Positions 27,665 through 36,884 are shown, numbered from the stretch's first letter. The stretch: DNA of 64,000 nucleotides from Sphingobacterium sp. UBA5670 (GCF_002420705.1 NZ_DIIM01000032.1:1-64000); one strand, 5' to 3'. The notes: generated by a model not told the origin, from the sequence alone. Numbers and translations are program-made.

Positions 27665-28105
27665 ATGTCCCAATTAACATATAGACCGGCGCTGGAAAGT
27701 GATTTGAATTTTCTTTTGGATTTAAGAACAAAAACTATGAATCCGCATTTAATAGCATCTTCTCTTTCGACAGCCGTCGACTCACATATGCTGAGAATAA
27801 AATACAAATTCGAACATGCCTCCATCATTGAATATAATAGAACGTCAATTGGGCTTTTAAAAATAGAAAGAAAACAGGATGGTATCGAATTGATCCAAAT
27901 TCAGATCGATCCACTATACCAAGGCAAAGGAATCGGAAAAAAGATCCTTGAACAGATTATAAATGAAGCAAATTCCGATAAAAAATCAATTACATTACAG
28001 GTTTTAAAAGTCAATAAAGCGCAAAGACTATACGTAAAGCTTGGGTTTAAAATTATAGAAGAAAGCAACGACTCTTATTTCATGAAATATTCAAATGATA
28101 TTTAG
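27665..28105 (+). CDS. GNAT family N-acetyltransferase
   Basis: A 146-residue GNAT protein. IGLLKIERKQDGIELIQIQI is the central hairpin, followed by motif A DPLYQGKGIGKKILEQII with an intact Q/RxxGxG loop. VLKVNKAQRLYVKLGFKI is the final strand-helix with its conserved Asn, Tyr, Gly and Phe. It is a textbook example of the fold. The substrate cannot be predicted. It is a lone gene with a strong terminator shared with the zinc alcohol dehydrogenase gene. Confidence 0.85.
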   Translation: MSQLTYRPALESDLNFLLDLRTKTMNPHLIASSLSTAVDSHMLRIKYKFEHASIIEYNRTSIGLLKIERKQDGIELIQIQIDPLYQGKGIGKKILEQIINEANSDKKSITLQVLKVNKAQRLYVKLGFKIIEESNDSYFMKYSNDI

Positions 28106-28107
28106 AT

Positions 28108-28142
28108 AAAAACAGGTTGCTCGAAGGAGTCAACCTGTTTTT
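28108..28142. terminator. Bidirectional terminator
   Basis: Perfect 12-bp arms AAAAACAGGTTG (28108-28119) and CAACCTGTTTTT (28131-28142) between convergent genes. Confidence 0.85.
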
Positions 28143-28145
28143 CTA

Positions 28146-29201
28146 TTACTTTTCGATGGATGCCATATCGATTACAAACCGATATTTTACATCACTGTCC
28201 AATACGCGTTGATAAGCCTCGTTGACGTAATCAATGTCAATCATTTCTGTCTCGGGAAGAATGTTATGTTCAGCACAGAAATCAAGCATGTCCTGTGTCT
28301 CCTGTATTCCTCCAATACTAGAAGCTGTTAGAATCTTATTTCCTCCCATGATGGAGCGTCCATTAATCTCCATAGGGGCAGCAGGAATTCCCACACAAAT
28401 GTAAACACCTTTTGTTTTCAGCAATGCTAAATAGAGGTTGTAGTCGTGGGGTGCGGATACGGTATCGATGATGAAATCAAAATACGATGAGAACTCTTTT
28501 ATTTCATCCGCTTGATGTGTATTCAAGAACTTATGTGCGCCAAGCAAAGCTGCATCGTTCTTTTTTCGTGGGGAGTGGCTTATCATGGTAACTTCTGCGC
28601 CCATGGCTACTGCAATTTTGACCGCCATATGCCCTAATCCGCCTAATCCCAGTACCCCAACCTTATGGCCTTTGCTTACATTCCATCTTTTTAATGGCGA
28701 ATAAGTCGTAATCCCAGCACAAAGCAGCGGTGCAACCTTTTTAATATCCAAGGATTCGGGGACATGAAGCACAAAATCTGCATCTGCAACAATATTATTG
28801 CTGTATCCGCCAAATGTATAGCTATGATCATGCATCACATCCTTGCTATTATAAGTCCAGACGGTCTTCTTTTCTGAACAGAACTGCTGTTGATCCGACT
28901 TGCAGTTGTTGCACTCTCCACAAGAGGCAACCATGCAGCCCACACCAGCTAGATCACCTTTTTTAAACTTAGTCACTTCAGGACCAACTGCGCTAATGCG
29001 ACCTACAATTTCGTGACCAGGCACAATCGGGTATTGTGTTCCTCCCCATTCATCATGCACTTGATGGATATCGGAGTGACAGATCCCACTATACAAGATA
29101 TCTATTAAAACATCGTTTGCACCAAGCTCCCTTCTTTCAAATTCCCAGTATTCAAGTGGTGAACTACTGTCTTTTGCCGCATAACCTTTCGATTTAATCA
29201 T
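28146..29201 (-). CDS. Zinc-dependent NAD(P) alcohol dehydrogenase (cinnamyl/YahK type)
   Basis: A 351-residue medium-chain dehydrogenase. Catalytic zinc ligands lie in GICHSDIHQVHDEWG and GHEIVG. The structural zinc is held by CGECNNCKSDQQQFC. The cofactor loop GLGGLGHMAVKIAVAMGAE is followed by SHSPRKK, where a Ser after the strand suggests NADP preference. The family reduces a broad range of aldehydes. It is a single gene, divergent from yceI. Confidence 0.9.
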   Translation of the reverse strand: MIKSKGYAAKDSSSPLEYWEFERRELGANDVLIDILYSGICHSDIHQVHDEWGGTQYPIVPGHEIVGRISAVGPEVTKFKKGDLAGVGCMVASCGECNNCKSDQQQFCSEKKTVWTYNSKDVMHDHSYTFGGYSNNIVADADFVLHVPESLDIKKVAPLLCAGITTYSPLKRWNVSKGHKVGVLGLGGLGHMAVKIAVAMGAEVTMISHSPRKKNDAALLGAHKFLNTHQADEIKEFSSYFDFIIDTVSAPHDYNLYLALLKTKGVYICVGIPAAPMEINGRSIMGGNKILTASSIGGIQETQDMLDFCAEHNILPETEMIDIDYVNEAYQRVLDSDVKYRFVIDMASIEK

Positions 29202-29369
29202 ATTATCTTTTTTTATAGATCAAAATTTGGATACGAAATGTCTTCGATCCACGATTTACTTCACGCTAAGTTAATGGCTATTGCCGACGGATAAAGAGGC
29301 TGCGCATAATATTGACATTGCGCAAACAAAAAACAAGTTTCAACATGCAACGATTCGTATAAGTCGATG

Positions 29370-29377
29370 TATATTTG
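29370..29377 (+). promoter_or_regulatory. Probable -7 box of the YceI gene
   Basis: TATATTTG fits the Bacteroidota TAnnTTTG element and lies 21 nt before the ATG. No good -33 TTG was seen at the expected distance. Confidence 0.4.
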
Positions 29378-29397
29378 AGTTCATATAAATCATTTCA

Positions 29398-29964
29398 ATG
29401 AAAAGAATCAGTTTAACGCTCGCAATTATTTGCTTAACCTCAATGGCTTTTGCTCAAAAAGTAAACTACAAAGTCAATACCCAAACATCAACAATCAAGT
29501 GGAACGCCAAAAAAGTCGTCGGAGGGCATGAGGGAACAATAAATCTACAGGATGGTACGATACAAACAGATAAAGGAAAAATTACTGCTGGAGGCTTTAC
29601 TATAGATATGAATTCCATGGCATGCACTGATGCCCCTAAACTGACAGGTCATTTAAAAAATGAAGATTTCTTTAACGTACCCAGCTATCCGATCGCCAAA
29701 TTTGTCATCAGTAAAGTTGATAACAGCAAAGGAAATCCAATCATAACAGGCAATCTTACCATCAAGAATAAAACAAAATCGATATCATTTCCAGCAAAAG
29801 TCACCACAACAAGTGATGGACTCTCTGCTGAAGCTTTAGGTGTAAAGGTAAATAGGCTGGATTTTGATATACAGTATCGCTCAGCAAGCTTTTTCTCCGA
29901 CTTGGGCAATCGCGCTATCGATGATGTGTTTACGCTGGACATCCAGATTAAGGCAACAAAATAG
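29398..29964 (+). CDS. YceI family periplasmic protein
   Basis: A 188-residue lipocalin-like protein with signal peptide MKRISLTLAIICLTSMAFAQ. The YceI pattern is present: STIKWNAKKVVGGHEG, FTIDMNSM, LTGHLKNEDFFNVPSYPIA and NRLDFDIQYR. The family binds polyprenoid-like lipids and is often induced by stress. It is a single gene, ending near a GC-rich hairpin (30033-30059). Confidence 0.9.
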   Translation: MKRISLTLAIICLTSMAFAQKVNYKVNTQTSTIKWNAKKVVGGHEGTINLQDGTIQTDKGKITAGGFTIDMNSMACTDAPKLTGHLKNEDFFNVPSYPIAKFVISKVDNSKGNPIITGNLTIKNKTKSISFPAKVTTTSDGLSAEALGVKVNRLDFDIQYRSASFFSDLGNRAIDDVFTLDIQIKATK

Positions 29965-30032
29965 ACTTCGCAACAGCGGATTATATTTCGCTAATCTTCA
30001 TAAGACATAACAGAAGATGTCCGAAAATTAAA

Positions 30033-30059
30033 GGGCTGCCCAACAAAATTGGGCGGCCC
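30033..30059 (+). terminator. Terminator hairpin after the YceI gene
   Basis: Eleven-base arms GGGCTGCCCAA (30033-30043) and TTGGGCGGCCC (30049-30059) with one wobble pair and a 5-nt loop. Only a short T-rich tail follows. Confidence 0.65.
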
Positions 30060-30252
30060 TACTTATTCTTCTTGCTCCTTCCAGAAAGAATCTACGGGAT
30101 ATCTTAGGGTTTCTGTGACCAGTAGGATGGCCCTGCGAGATTCTGTTAAATTAGATTTGATTCAAATTGCACTTAACAGCCCCGAATATGAACGAAAGTA
30201 AAGTTTTAAAATTATCTTTAAACTCCCTAAAGTAAGGTTAGACAAATTATAT

Positions 30253-30834
30253 ATGGAGAAAATAAAAACTTTTCAACAGCACGAGCTAAATAGAATTAGA
30301 AAACATTGGAATGATAGTGGCCTTGCATTTGAAAAGTTGGGAAGATCTGCTAATATATTGGATTATTCCGACCGGGAGATTAATGAAATGTTGCTGGGAA
30401 TATATAAAGACAGTAAACATCTGCTGGTTGATGAAGGCTATTTTATTGATGTTACCCAAGTCAAAAAAGCGAGTTGTACTTTAGTGGATGTATCCTATTC
30501 AAGACGTATTAAACCTGATCCCAACAGCATCCTCAAACTCCAGGATATCCGTAATTTTTACGTTGAAGATTATTTTATAGAAACCAAAGAGGCTTTCTCC
30601 AATAAGCATAAACATAAGATAACAGGCTATTTAAAAAAAATTGGCGGCATCAGTCTAGGTAAAGGACAGTACAATTACCTCTATTCTATTCCGAATGATT
30701 TTAAGACATTTTTTGGTGATTCGCCAGCCGATCTGTTCTATCCGATACAACGGTATATAAACGGACTTTTTTTTGACGAAGATTATCGAATTTCAGATTT
30801 TGAGGTCATCAGTAAAATCATTATCAGCGAGTAA
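30253..30834 (+). CDS. Hypothetical protein (193 aa)
   Basis: I do not recognise this protein. It is soluble and rather basic, with no signal peptide or membrane segment. An N-terminal helical region (FQQHELNRIRKHWNDSG) is followed by mixed strands, a Lys/His-rich stretch (NKHKHKITGYLKKIGG) and an aromatic C-terminal part (DLFYPIQRYINGLFF). It lies convergent with the Arr-type gene. Nothing in the neighbourhood suggests a role. Confidence 0.6.
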   Translation: MEKIKTFQQHELNRIRKHWNDSGLAFEKLGRSANILDYSDREINEMLLGIYKDSKHLLVDEGYFIDVTQVKKASCTLVDVSYSRRIKPDPNSILKLQDIRNFYVEDYFIETKEAFSNKHKHKITGYLKKIGGISLGKGQYNYLYSIPNDFKTFFGDSPADLFYPIQRYINGLFFDEDYRISDFEVISKIIISE

Positions 30835-30864
30835 AATCAGGTTGGAAGGTCTTCGAGCAACTGA

Positions 30865-31608
30865 TTAATTGATGATCTCTCCACCTCCTTGATCCAATTT
30901 CTCTTTAAATTTCTCAAGTTCCTGATCACCTGGCCCCTTCCATTCCGTCACCTCTCCTATAACTCTCAATGGAAATTCTGATCGGTAAGAACGAGTCGGG
31001 TTACCTGGAAATTTCTGATCCGTCAGATTCGGATCGTTCTCGTAAACTCCTGTAGGTTCAACCATAAATACCCGCTCCTTGCCATCGCCTTTTGCCAGTG
31101 CCGCCGCTAGTCCGGCTCCATTCATCATGGCTGTAAAATAAATATGGTTCATTTTAAATTCAGCCTTATAATTGGAATTGAATCCAGGCGTCAATAAATC
31201 TCCAATTTGCGCGTTTGCTTTTGTACCATGGTAGAGAGGCCCCCTATCAGCCAGATTATACTTATAGGAAGATCCCAGTCTTGCATATTCAGCCGCCATT
31301 GCTTCTTCCCCTAAGTCTGTATAGGTTTCGGAAATTTTCGAATAGAGCCCAGGAAGTGCGCTGCTTCCCCGATCATCTTCGATTACCAAAGCGTGATCTA
31401 AGGCTATCTGAAGCCAATGCAAGCGATCAGGTGCGGTTTTTTGTTGCCTTGCTACAAAATAGGCTGAAATTAACTTTTCATGGTCATCAGCCGCGTCCGT
31501 CCAAGCCTGCATAAAAAAATCTAATGCTTCATCAGCTTGACCTTCTTCTTCCAGACGCATACCTTGTATGCAAAGCTTTACAACATGATTAAATGGTGAA
31601 AATTCCAT
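30865..31608 (-). CDS. arr: Rifampin ADP-ribosyltransferase (Arr) with N-terminal helical domain
   Basis: Residues 124-225 form a full Arr domain, the enzyme that inactivates rifamycins by ADP-ribosylating them with NAD. PLYHGTKANAQIGDLLTPG (H127), MNHIYFTA (Y157), VFMVEPTG, and NDPNLTD plus KFPGNPTRSYRS (D192) match the family and its proposed NAD-binding His, Tyr and Asp. Ordinary Arr proteins are about 140 residues. This one has an extra 120-residue N-terminal part made of helical, TPR-like pairs (LEEEGQADEALDFFMQAW, then EEAMAAEYARLGSSY). It may mediate partner binding or protein stability. Rifamycin resistance is likely from the family but not shown. Confidence 0.85.
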   Translation of the reverse strand: MEFSPFNHVVKLCIQGMRLEEEGQADEALDFFMQAWTDAADDHEKLISAYFVARQQKTAPDRLHWLQIALDHALVIEDDRGSSALPGLYSKISETYTDLGEEAMAAEYARLGSSYKYNLADRGPLYHGTKANAQIGDLLTPGFNSNYKAEFKMNHIYFTAMMNGAGLAAALAKGDGKERVFMVEPTGVYENDPNLTDQKFPGNPTRSYRSEFPLRVIGEVTEWKGPGDQELEKFKEKLDQGGGEIIN

Positions 31609-31696
31609 ATTTTAAATATTTTAAAAAAGACTATACCTGATTCTCAGTGATCATCAATATTCAAAACCAATATTAACGATATCCTAGCTGTCAATC

Positions 31697-31716
31697 TTGT
31701 TATATCAAGATAACAA
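31697..31716. promoter_or_regulatory. Inverted repeat upstream of arr
   Basis: Arms TTGTTAT (31697-31703) and ATAACAA (31710-31716) around a 6-nt spacer, about 90 bp before the arr start codon. It may be an operator, or part of the adjoining terminator region. Confidence 0.35.
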
Positions 31717-31718
31717 AA

Positions 31719-31745
31719 GAGCCAGTCATTTATAATAACTGGCTC
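31719..31745 (-). terminator. Terminator of the amidohydrolase gene
   Basis: Arms GAGCCAGT (31719-31726) and ACTGGCTC (31738-31745), followed on the minus strand by four T. It is placed 88 bp past the amidohydrolase stop codon. Confidence 0.55.
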
Positions 31746-31832
31746 CCAGACATAATTGTTCTTTCTTTTTCAATATTTCTGCTGTCATATGCAATAAGGA
31801 GATCCTTGCTTTATAGCGTTACAAGGATCCCA

Positions 31833-33044
31833 TTAAAATACAATATTTCGTTTGTGCAATAGTGATGTCACCGGCGAAATACGCGAAACTGCTTCTGCCG
31901 AACAACTTGCATCGACAAAAACCATGCTTGCTTCATCTCCTACTTTTGGCCACTGCTGATTTCCCTGATTATCCAAAGGTAATTTATAACGCGTGGCAAA
32001 AGCAAGCGCTCTTGATAAACCAAATTCCGTCCCATAACCATATAGCTCTGCAATCAGATTCGCTTTTTGAAGCATATTTCCAGATCCAAAAGTATTCCAA
32101 TGGTCTTGAATATTGTCGTTACCAACCAATACTTCCACACCGTGTTTTCGCAGTGTTGGTATTGGCATAATCATGTTGCCAAAAGGCACTGAGGAAACAA
32201 TCCCAACTCCTGCCTCAGCAAGGCGTGCAGCTATTTTCTCTGCCTCCACATTTGTGAGACGACTAAGTGCAAAAGCATGGCTTACAAAAGCTTTTCCTTT
32301 CAGCGCTGGATTTTCTAACGTTCGATCGATCAAAAACTCAATTGTCTTTATACCACTTTCTCCCATCTCATGTAGATGTATATCGATCCCTTTGTTATTA
32401 TCGAGCGCCAACTTGGTGATCTGTTCCATGGTTCTTTCCATACTTCCATCTAGGGAGTATGGATCTACTCCACCGATAAAACTTACTGCATCCAATTTTG
32501 CAACATCTTTTAAAATAGGTAAAGTATCCGTATAGTAGAGACCATGCTGTGGAAAAGCAACCAGCTCGGCTTCCAAAGTACCTTTTTTTGAAGCTAGTGC
32601 TTTTTCTAAGTTCAATAGGGATTTCAGTCCTGATGTTGGATCAACATTGAAATGTGATCGAATAAAATCGGTTCCATAGGCCAGCAAAAAATCCAGCATT
32701 TTACCCGTTCTTTCCACAGAAGTATTTAGCCATGTGGGAATCATCTTTTGTTCATAAGCGATCATATCCTTTACGGTATGTCGTGTTGGAGATACTGCTT
32801 CCCAATGCAAACCAAATAACATTTTGTCCAAATGTGCATGCATATCTTTAAAGGCCGGCAGCATGAGATGTCCTTTTGCATCAATAGCATTTGCAGTTGG
32901 ATCATTGGGTTTAAGCAATTTTATCTTACCATCTTCAATCTCCACGGTATGTAAAGCGGTGTTTGTCCTTACAACTTCATTACCTTCATACTCAAAACCA
33001 GTCTCCAGTAATACATTTTTTAAACGATATGTTTTAGCTTTCAT
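31833..33044 (-). CDS. Amidohydrolase family protein (cytosine deaminase-like)
   Basis: A cytosolic metal-dependent hydrolase of about 403 residues from the ATG at 33044; an upstream ATG at 33065 is possible. An N-terminal beta-sandwich part is followed by the barrel with DMHAHLDK (HxH, metal ligands), DIHLHEMGES, the SHAFALS His and GNDNIQDHWNTFGSG with the metal-binding Asp. This pattern is typical of the CodA-like deaminases, which act on cyclic amides such as cytosine or creatinine. The exact substrate is unknown. It is a single gene. Confidence 0.85.
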   Translation of the reverse strand: MKAKTYRLKNVLLETGFEYEGNEVVRTNTALHTVEIEDGKIKLLKPNDPTANAIDAKGHLMLPAFKDMHAHLDKMLFGLHWEAVSPTRHTVKDMIAYEQKMIPTWLNTSVERTGKMLDFLLAYGTDFIRSHFNVDPTSGLKSLLNLEKALASKKGTLEAELVAFPQHGLYYTDTLPILKDVAKLDAVSFIGGVDPYSLDGSMERTMEQITKLALDNNKGIDIHLHEMGESGIKTIEFLIDRTLENPALKGKAFVSHAFALSRLTNVEAEKIAARLAEAGVGIVSSVPFGNMIMPIPTLRKHGVEVLVGNDNIQDHWNTFGSGNMLQKANLIAELYGYGTEFGLSRALAFATRYKLPLDNQGNQQWPKVGDEASMVFVDASCSAEAVSRISPVTSLLHKRNIVF

Positions 33045-33322
33045 ATTTATTTTAATAAAAGCCATTTCCGATCATCAATAGACGCTAAGACAATAGAAAT
33101 GGCATCTGTTTGCAGAACAAAGGTCGGAATGTTCCCATCGGATGCTTTGCAGAATACATCCCGATACTTGAACAATTTATCACAATCTTCGCTTTAAACA
33201 GCAATAGCGGACCAAACGACTGGAAAACGAGGCCTGAGCGATTATCTAAAAATGGCGTGAATAATGAATGTCCTAAATGTGTTGCTGGAATAAATTCTCC
33301 AACGGATGAGATGAAAACTACA

Positions 33323-33352
33323 TTGCAGCAATACTGTTATCTACTATTTTTG
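33323..33352 (+). promoter_or_regulatory. Promoter of the ankyrin gene
   Basis: TTG at 33323-33325 and TATTTTTG at 33345-33352, separated by exactly 19 nt. This matches the Bacteroidota consensus TTG-N19-TAnnTTTG and sits 60 nt before the ATG. Confidence 0.65.
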
Positions 33353-33411
33353 TGAAAGGCATCGGAATTTCTTCAACTGTTTATTGATGAAATTACATTA
33401 ATCAAAAAAAG

Positions 33412-34083
33412 ATGAAAACAACTTTAATATTCCTCATTATGATGACTTTAACCATCTCGTGTCGTCCGGCATTCACAGAAAGCACAACTACTGAAGTTGC
33501 GCTGCAGGACGACATCATTAAATTAGTCAGCAAGAATGACATACAAGGCGTCAGAAATGCGTTAGAAGACAACATCGACGTGAATAGCAAAGATGCGAAC
33601 AAACGCTCGCTTCTGCTTATTGCAACAAAAAATGGAAATATTGAAATGGCAAAATTATTGGTAAAATATGGCGCCGACGTCAATCTTCAAGCGGACAATA
33701 TGGATAGTCCATTTTTATATGCGGGTGCAAGCGGACAGACGGAACTTGTCAAACTATTCTTAGATCACGGAGCTCGTTTTGATCTATTTAATCGATATAA
33801 CGGCACTGCTTTGATCCCTGCATGTGAGCGGGGGCATGTCGAAACGGTAAAATTATTGGCCAATACAAAAAATTTCCCTCTGGATCATGTCAATCGTTTA
33901 GGTTGGACTGCCTTGATGGAAGCAATCGTACTCGGTGACGGAAGTAAAAAATATCAGGAAATCGTTCGGATTCTCAAAGATGCTGGAGCAAAATTGGACA
34001 TTCCGGATTTCAATGGCACAAGTCCGTTACAACACGCGCAACAACGGGGTTATACTGAAATTATAGTCCTATTAACTACATAA
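33412..34083 (+). CDS. Ankyrin-repeat lipoprotein
   Basis: A 223-residue protein with a lipoprotein signal (IMMTLTISC, Cys at about 17), so it is probably membrane-anchored in the periplasm. Five to six ankyrin repeats follow, with the typical pattern LLLIATKNGNIEMAKLLVKYGADVN, then AGASGQTELVKLFLDHGA, a repeat with ACERGHVETVKLL, and WTALMEAIV. Such proteins usually bind another protein. No partner gene is adjacent. A consensus promoter lies upstream. Confidence 0.88.
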   Translation: MKTTLIFLIMMTLTISCRPAFTESTTTEVALQDDIIKLVSKNDIQGVRNALEDNIDVNSKDANKRSLLLIATKNGNIEMAKLLVKYGADVNLQADNMDSPFLYAGASGQTELVKLFLDHGARFDLFNRYNGTALIPACERGHVETVKLLANTKNFPLDHVNRLGWTALMEAIVLGDGSKKYQEIVRILKDAGAKLDIPDFNGTSPLQHAQQRGYTEIIVLLTT

Positions 34084-34149
34084 GGGAGGACGTTATAATG
34101 AACCTCATCGATTGAGCTTAAAGTGAATGCCCTTTCACGCGCCAGAAAG

Positions 34150-35334
34150 TCAGGTAATACTTTTTCTCAATGTAATAACAGTAATTTCAGGCCAAACACC
34201 TACCCTGCCTTTTAAGCCGTGAAAACCAAAACCACGATTGACATATAGGTATTTTCCTTCTTTTTGATAAAGTCCGGCCCACTGTTTATAAAAATATTGG
34301 ATCGGACTCCATTTAAAGCCAAACAATTCTATTCCAAACTGCATACCGTGTGTATGTCCGGCCAAGGTTAGATGAACATGCTGATCATGCCCCAGTGTCA
34401 CATGATCCCAATGTGAGGGATCGTGAGACATCAAAATTTTAAACGTATCTTTGGCTAATCCAAGGGTTGCCTTTGCAAGGTCGCCGTATTGATGAAACCC
34501 ACCTTTTCCCCAATTTTCAACACCAATTAATGAAATACGAGCTCCTTGCTTCTCAATCGCTATAGATTCATTTAACAGCAATTTAAATCCCATTTCATGA
34601 TGAATTTCTTTCAGCCTATTCAGATTTGAAATTTTCGATTCGGCACTTTCCCACTGCACATAATCTCCATAATCGTGGTTTCCAAGTACCGAAAATTTAC
34701 CTGCGGGAGCTTTCAACCGGTTAAAGTCCGAAATCCAGGGTTCCATTTCTGAAGCTTTATTATTCACCAAATCCCCCGTAAATAATACAAGGTCACTGTG
34801 TTGTGCGTTTGCTAATTCGATACCTTTACGAACTCCTTTGATATCAGATAAACTTCCCGAATGGATATCCGAAAGCTGTGTAATTTTAAACCCATCAAAT
34901 TCCTCCGGAAGATCTGGAAAACTTAATACCTCTTCCCGAACCCTATAAAAATGACGGCCTCTCGTTAAGCCGAAAAAAATAAGCAATAACATCGCTCCGC
35001 CCAAAAGAAGTACAATCTCACTTAAAAAAATGCTCCGTGGTGGAAGGGAACGAAAAATACGGGTAAGATCTTCTATAAATAAAAAGGGAATCGCGAGCAG
35101 TTTCGGTATAAAAACAATCAAAAATGCGGTAATCAGACTGGTCGCTGTATGCTGAACATCATATCCCGCCCTTCGCAGAAAAATCAGGGTAAAAACCCCA
35201 AACAACAACAGTACATCTAACCACCAATACATGTTGTGCCAGATTGAACCTTGAATAACAGTACTGAAAGCCTGAAAAAAATAGATATCACCTAATGCAA
35301 ATAGGGATAATATCAATAAAAGTCGCTTTGCCAT
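34150..35334 (-). CDS. Membrane metallophosphoesterase
   Basis: A 394-residue protein. The first 130 residues contain four hydrophobic segments (LLLILSLFALGDIYFF, WWLDVLLLFGVFTLIFL, LITAFLIVFIPKLL, VLLLGGAMLLLIFFG). The catalytic domain follows with all calcineurin-type metal motifs: DIHSGSLSD, GDLVNN, GNHDYGD, SHDPSHW and GHTHGMQFG. Similar enzymes (YkuE/YaeI type) hydrolyse lipid-linked phosphoesters; the substrate is not known here. It is a lone gene, convergent with the ankyrin gene. Confidence 0.88.
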   Translation of the reverse strand: MAKRLLLILSLFALGDIYFFQAFSTVIQGSIWHNMYWWLDVLLLFGVFTLIFLRRAGYDVQHTATSLITAFLIVFIPKLLAIPFLFIEDLTRIFRSLPPRSIFLSEIVLLLGGAMLLLIFFGLTRGRHFYRVREEVLSFPDLPEEFDGFKITQLSDIHSGSLSDIKGVRKGIELANAQHSDLVLFTGDLVNNKASEMEPWISDFNRLKAPAGKFSVLGNHDYGDYVQWESAESKISNLNRLKEIHHEMGFKLLLNESIAIEKQGARISLIGVENWGKGGFHQYGDLAKATLGLAKDTFKILMSHDPSHWDHVTLGHDQHVHLTLAGHTHGMQFGIELFGFKWSPIQYFYKQWAGLYQKEGKYLYVNRGFGFHGLKGRVGVWPEITVITLRKSIT

Positions 35335-35534
35335 ATCTTATAACGTATTGATTTAAAATTGCTAATGATATGCCAAAAGATCTATTTTCTAGATTCGTAA
35401 CCTGCTCTGCACTAAATAGTGATGTCCCTGTGACAATTGGAACTACTTTAGTCCGCAATGGATAATAAACCATCGATACGATCAGGCCATACATGTCAAG
35501 ATGTCTTATTCTAGGACTGATTACATGATCCATA

Positions 35535-36740
35535 TTATTTCAGAACCCCAGTCTTCTGCATACATGTTCGCATCTTTTGATATGTCCGTTCGATATCCTG
35601 ATCCAAGCCAATAGAAAATCGAATCAATCCATCTGAAATTCCCATCTTTAGACGCTCCTGCTCGGGGATTTCAGACGATGTTGAACTACCTGAGCAGGAA
35701 AACAATGTCTTATAAAACCCTAAGCTTACGGCAAGATACCCCAAATTTTCAGACTGCATCAACTCCATCAATGCATTGGCTCTTTCAGTTGTTTCCACAT
35801 CCAAAGTCATCAAACCGCCAAAACCATAGGCCTCGTGCATCATACTTTTCATTAATTCATGATCCCGATGAGATGGCAATCCCGGATAAGAAACCTTTAG
35901 TCCATCTCTCTCAAACCGTTCAGCGAGATACATAGCGTTATGGCTATGCTGTTTCATCCGTATATGTAGTGTACGTAGATTCTTCAAGATACTCGCCGAA
36001 CGCAAACTATCCATGGTTGGCCCCAACAGCATAGATGCCCCTGTGTTCACATTTTTAGTGTCATCGATAAGCTCCTGACTCGCACAATAAACCCCACCCA
36101 CTGTATCGCTACTGCCGTTGATAAACTTGGTTAAACTATGAATAGCAATATCTGCCCCCAGGCGTATCGGTGAAATAGAAAGCGGAGAAAACGTATTGTC
36201 AACAATCAATTTCAGCTTATACTTTTTACATATCGCCGATAACCTTCTCAGATCTGCCACATGCAACAAGGGATTGCTCACACTTTCGCAGTACACAATT
36301 TTTGTATTAGGCCTTATGGAGTTCTCGAGTGTCTCAAAATCATTAATATCCAAAAACGTTGTTTCAATCTGAAACGGTGGAAGAAAATTTTTGAGAAAAG
36401 CATAAGTTCCACCGTAGATCGTCCTGCTTGAAATAATATGATCACCACTTTTACAAAGCTGAAGAAGAACTGTTGTAATCGCCCCCATGCCTGAAGAGGT
36501 TACATTGGCAGCAGCTGTATTCTCCATTTTCGCTAAGGCCTGCGCCAAATATAAATTCATTGGCGATGAATGCCTTGAATAGAGATAACAGCCTTCCGCA
36601 TTTCCTTCAAATGTATCAAACATTGTTTTAGCGGAAAGAAACGTATAAGTAGAACTATCAGATATTGATGGATTTACCCCACCAAATTCGCCGAAATATT
36701 GCAAATCTTGGATTTCATTTGCTGCATTAAAATCTTCCAT
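35535..36740 (-). CDS. Gamma-family Cys/Met metabolism PLP enzyme
   Basis: A 401-residue fold-type I PLP enzyme of the cystathionine gamma-synthase / methionine gamma-lyase group. YSRHSSPMNLYLAQALAKME is the active-site Tyr/Arg region, SGMGAITTVLL binds PLP phosphate, VDNTFSPL has the PLP-stacking Asp, and SLTKFINGSSD the Schiff-base Lys. The position of the catalytic Cys of true methionine gamma-lyases (LYGCT) is Gly here (IYGGT). So the reaction (elimination or replacement on homocysteine, methionine or cysteine) is open. It is divergent from an Lrp-type regulator, as are some methionine gamma-lyase genes. Confidence 0.85.
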   Translation of the reverse strand: MEDFNAANEIQDLQYFGEFGGVNPSISDSSTYTFLSAKTMFDTFEGNAEGCYLYSRHSSPMNLYLAQALAKMENTAAANVTSSGMGAITTVLLQLCKSGDHIISSRTIYGGTYAFLKNFLPPFQIETTFLDINDFETLENSIRPNTKIVYCESVSNPLLHVADLRRLSAICKKYKLKLIVDNTFSPLSISPIRLGADIAIHSLTKFINGSSDTVGGVYCASQELIDDTKNVNTGASMLLGPTMDSLRSASILKNLRTLHIRMKQHSHNAMYLAERFERDGLKVSYPGLPSHRDHELMKSMMHEAYGFGGLMTLDVETTERANALMELMQSENLGYLAVSLGFYKTLFSCSGSSTSSEIPEQERLKMGISDGLIRFSIGLDQDIERTYQKMRTCMQKTGVLK

Positions 36741-36795
36741 GTTTTTATCTTTAAAATTGGGATATTTTAAATTATATTACAAGGAATTATACATA

Positions 36796-36816
36796 TATTA
36801 GATTATAAATCTAATA
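36796..36816. promoter_or_regulatory. Perfect inverted repeat between PLP enzyme and Lrp regulator
   Basis: Nine-base arms TATTAGATT (36796-36804) and AATCTAATA (36808-36816) around a 3-nt spacer. It lies 56 bp from one start codon and 69 from the other. Lrp/AsnC proteins bind such AT-rich palindromes, so this is a likely autoregulatory operator. Confidence 0.6.
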
Positions 36817-36884
36817 CAACAACAATATCTAGTTAAAAAATCTGACTGGATTAAAAAAAGTTAGTGGAAACCAAAAAAAAATCT

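Noticed and set aside
33110..33355. 81-codon plus-strand open frame with a CPKC motif
   Set aside because: It starts with TTG, has no similarity I recognise and contains the consensus promoter of the ankyrin gene at its end. I treat it as noncoding.
35288..35533. 81-codon minus-strand open frame between the PLP enzyme and metallophosphoesterase genes
   Set aside because: It overlaps the start of the metallophosphoesterase gene in another frame, and its composition does not look like a protein. The 200-bp gap otherwise shows nothing.
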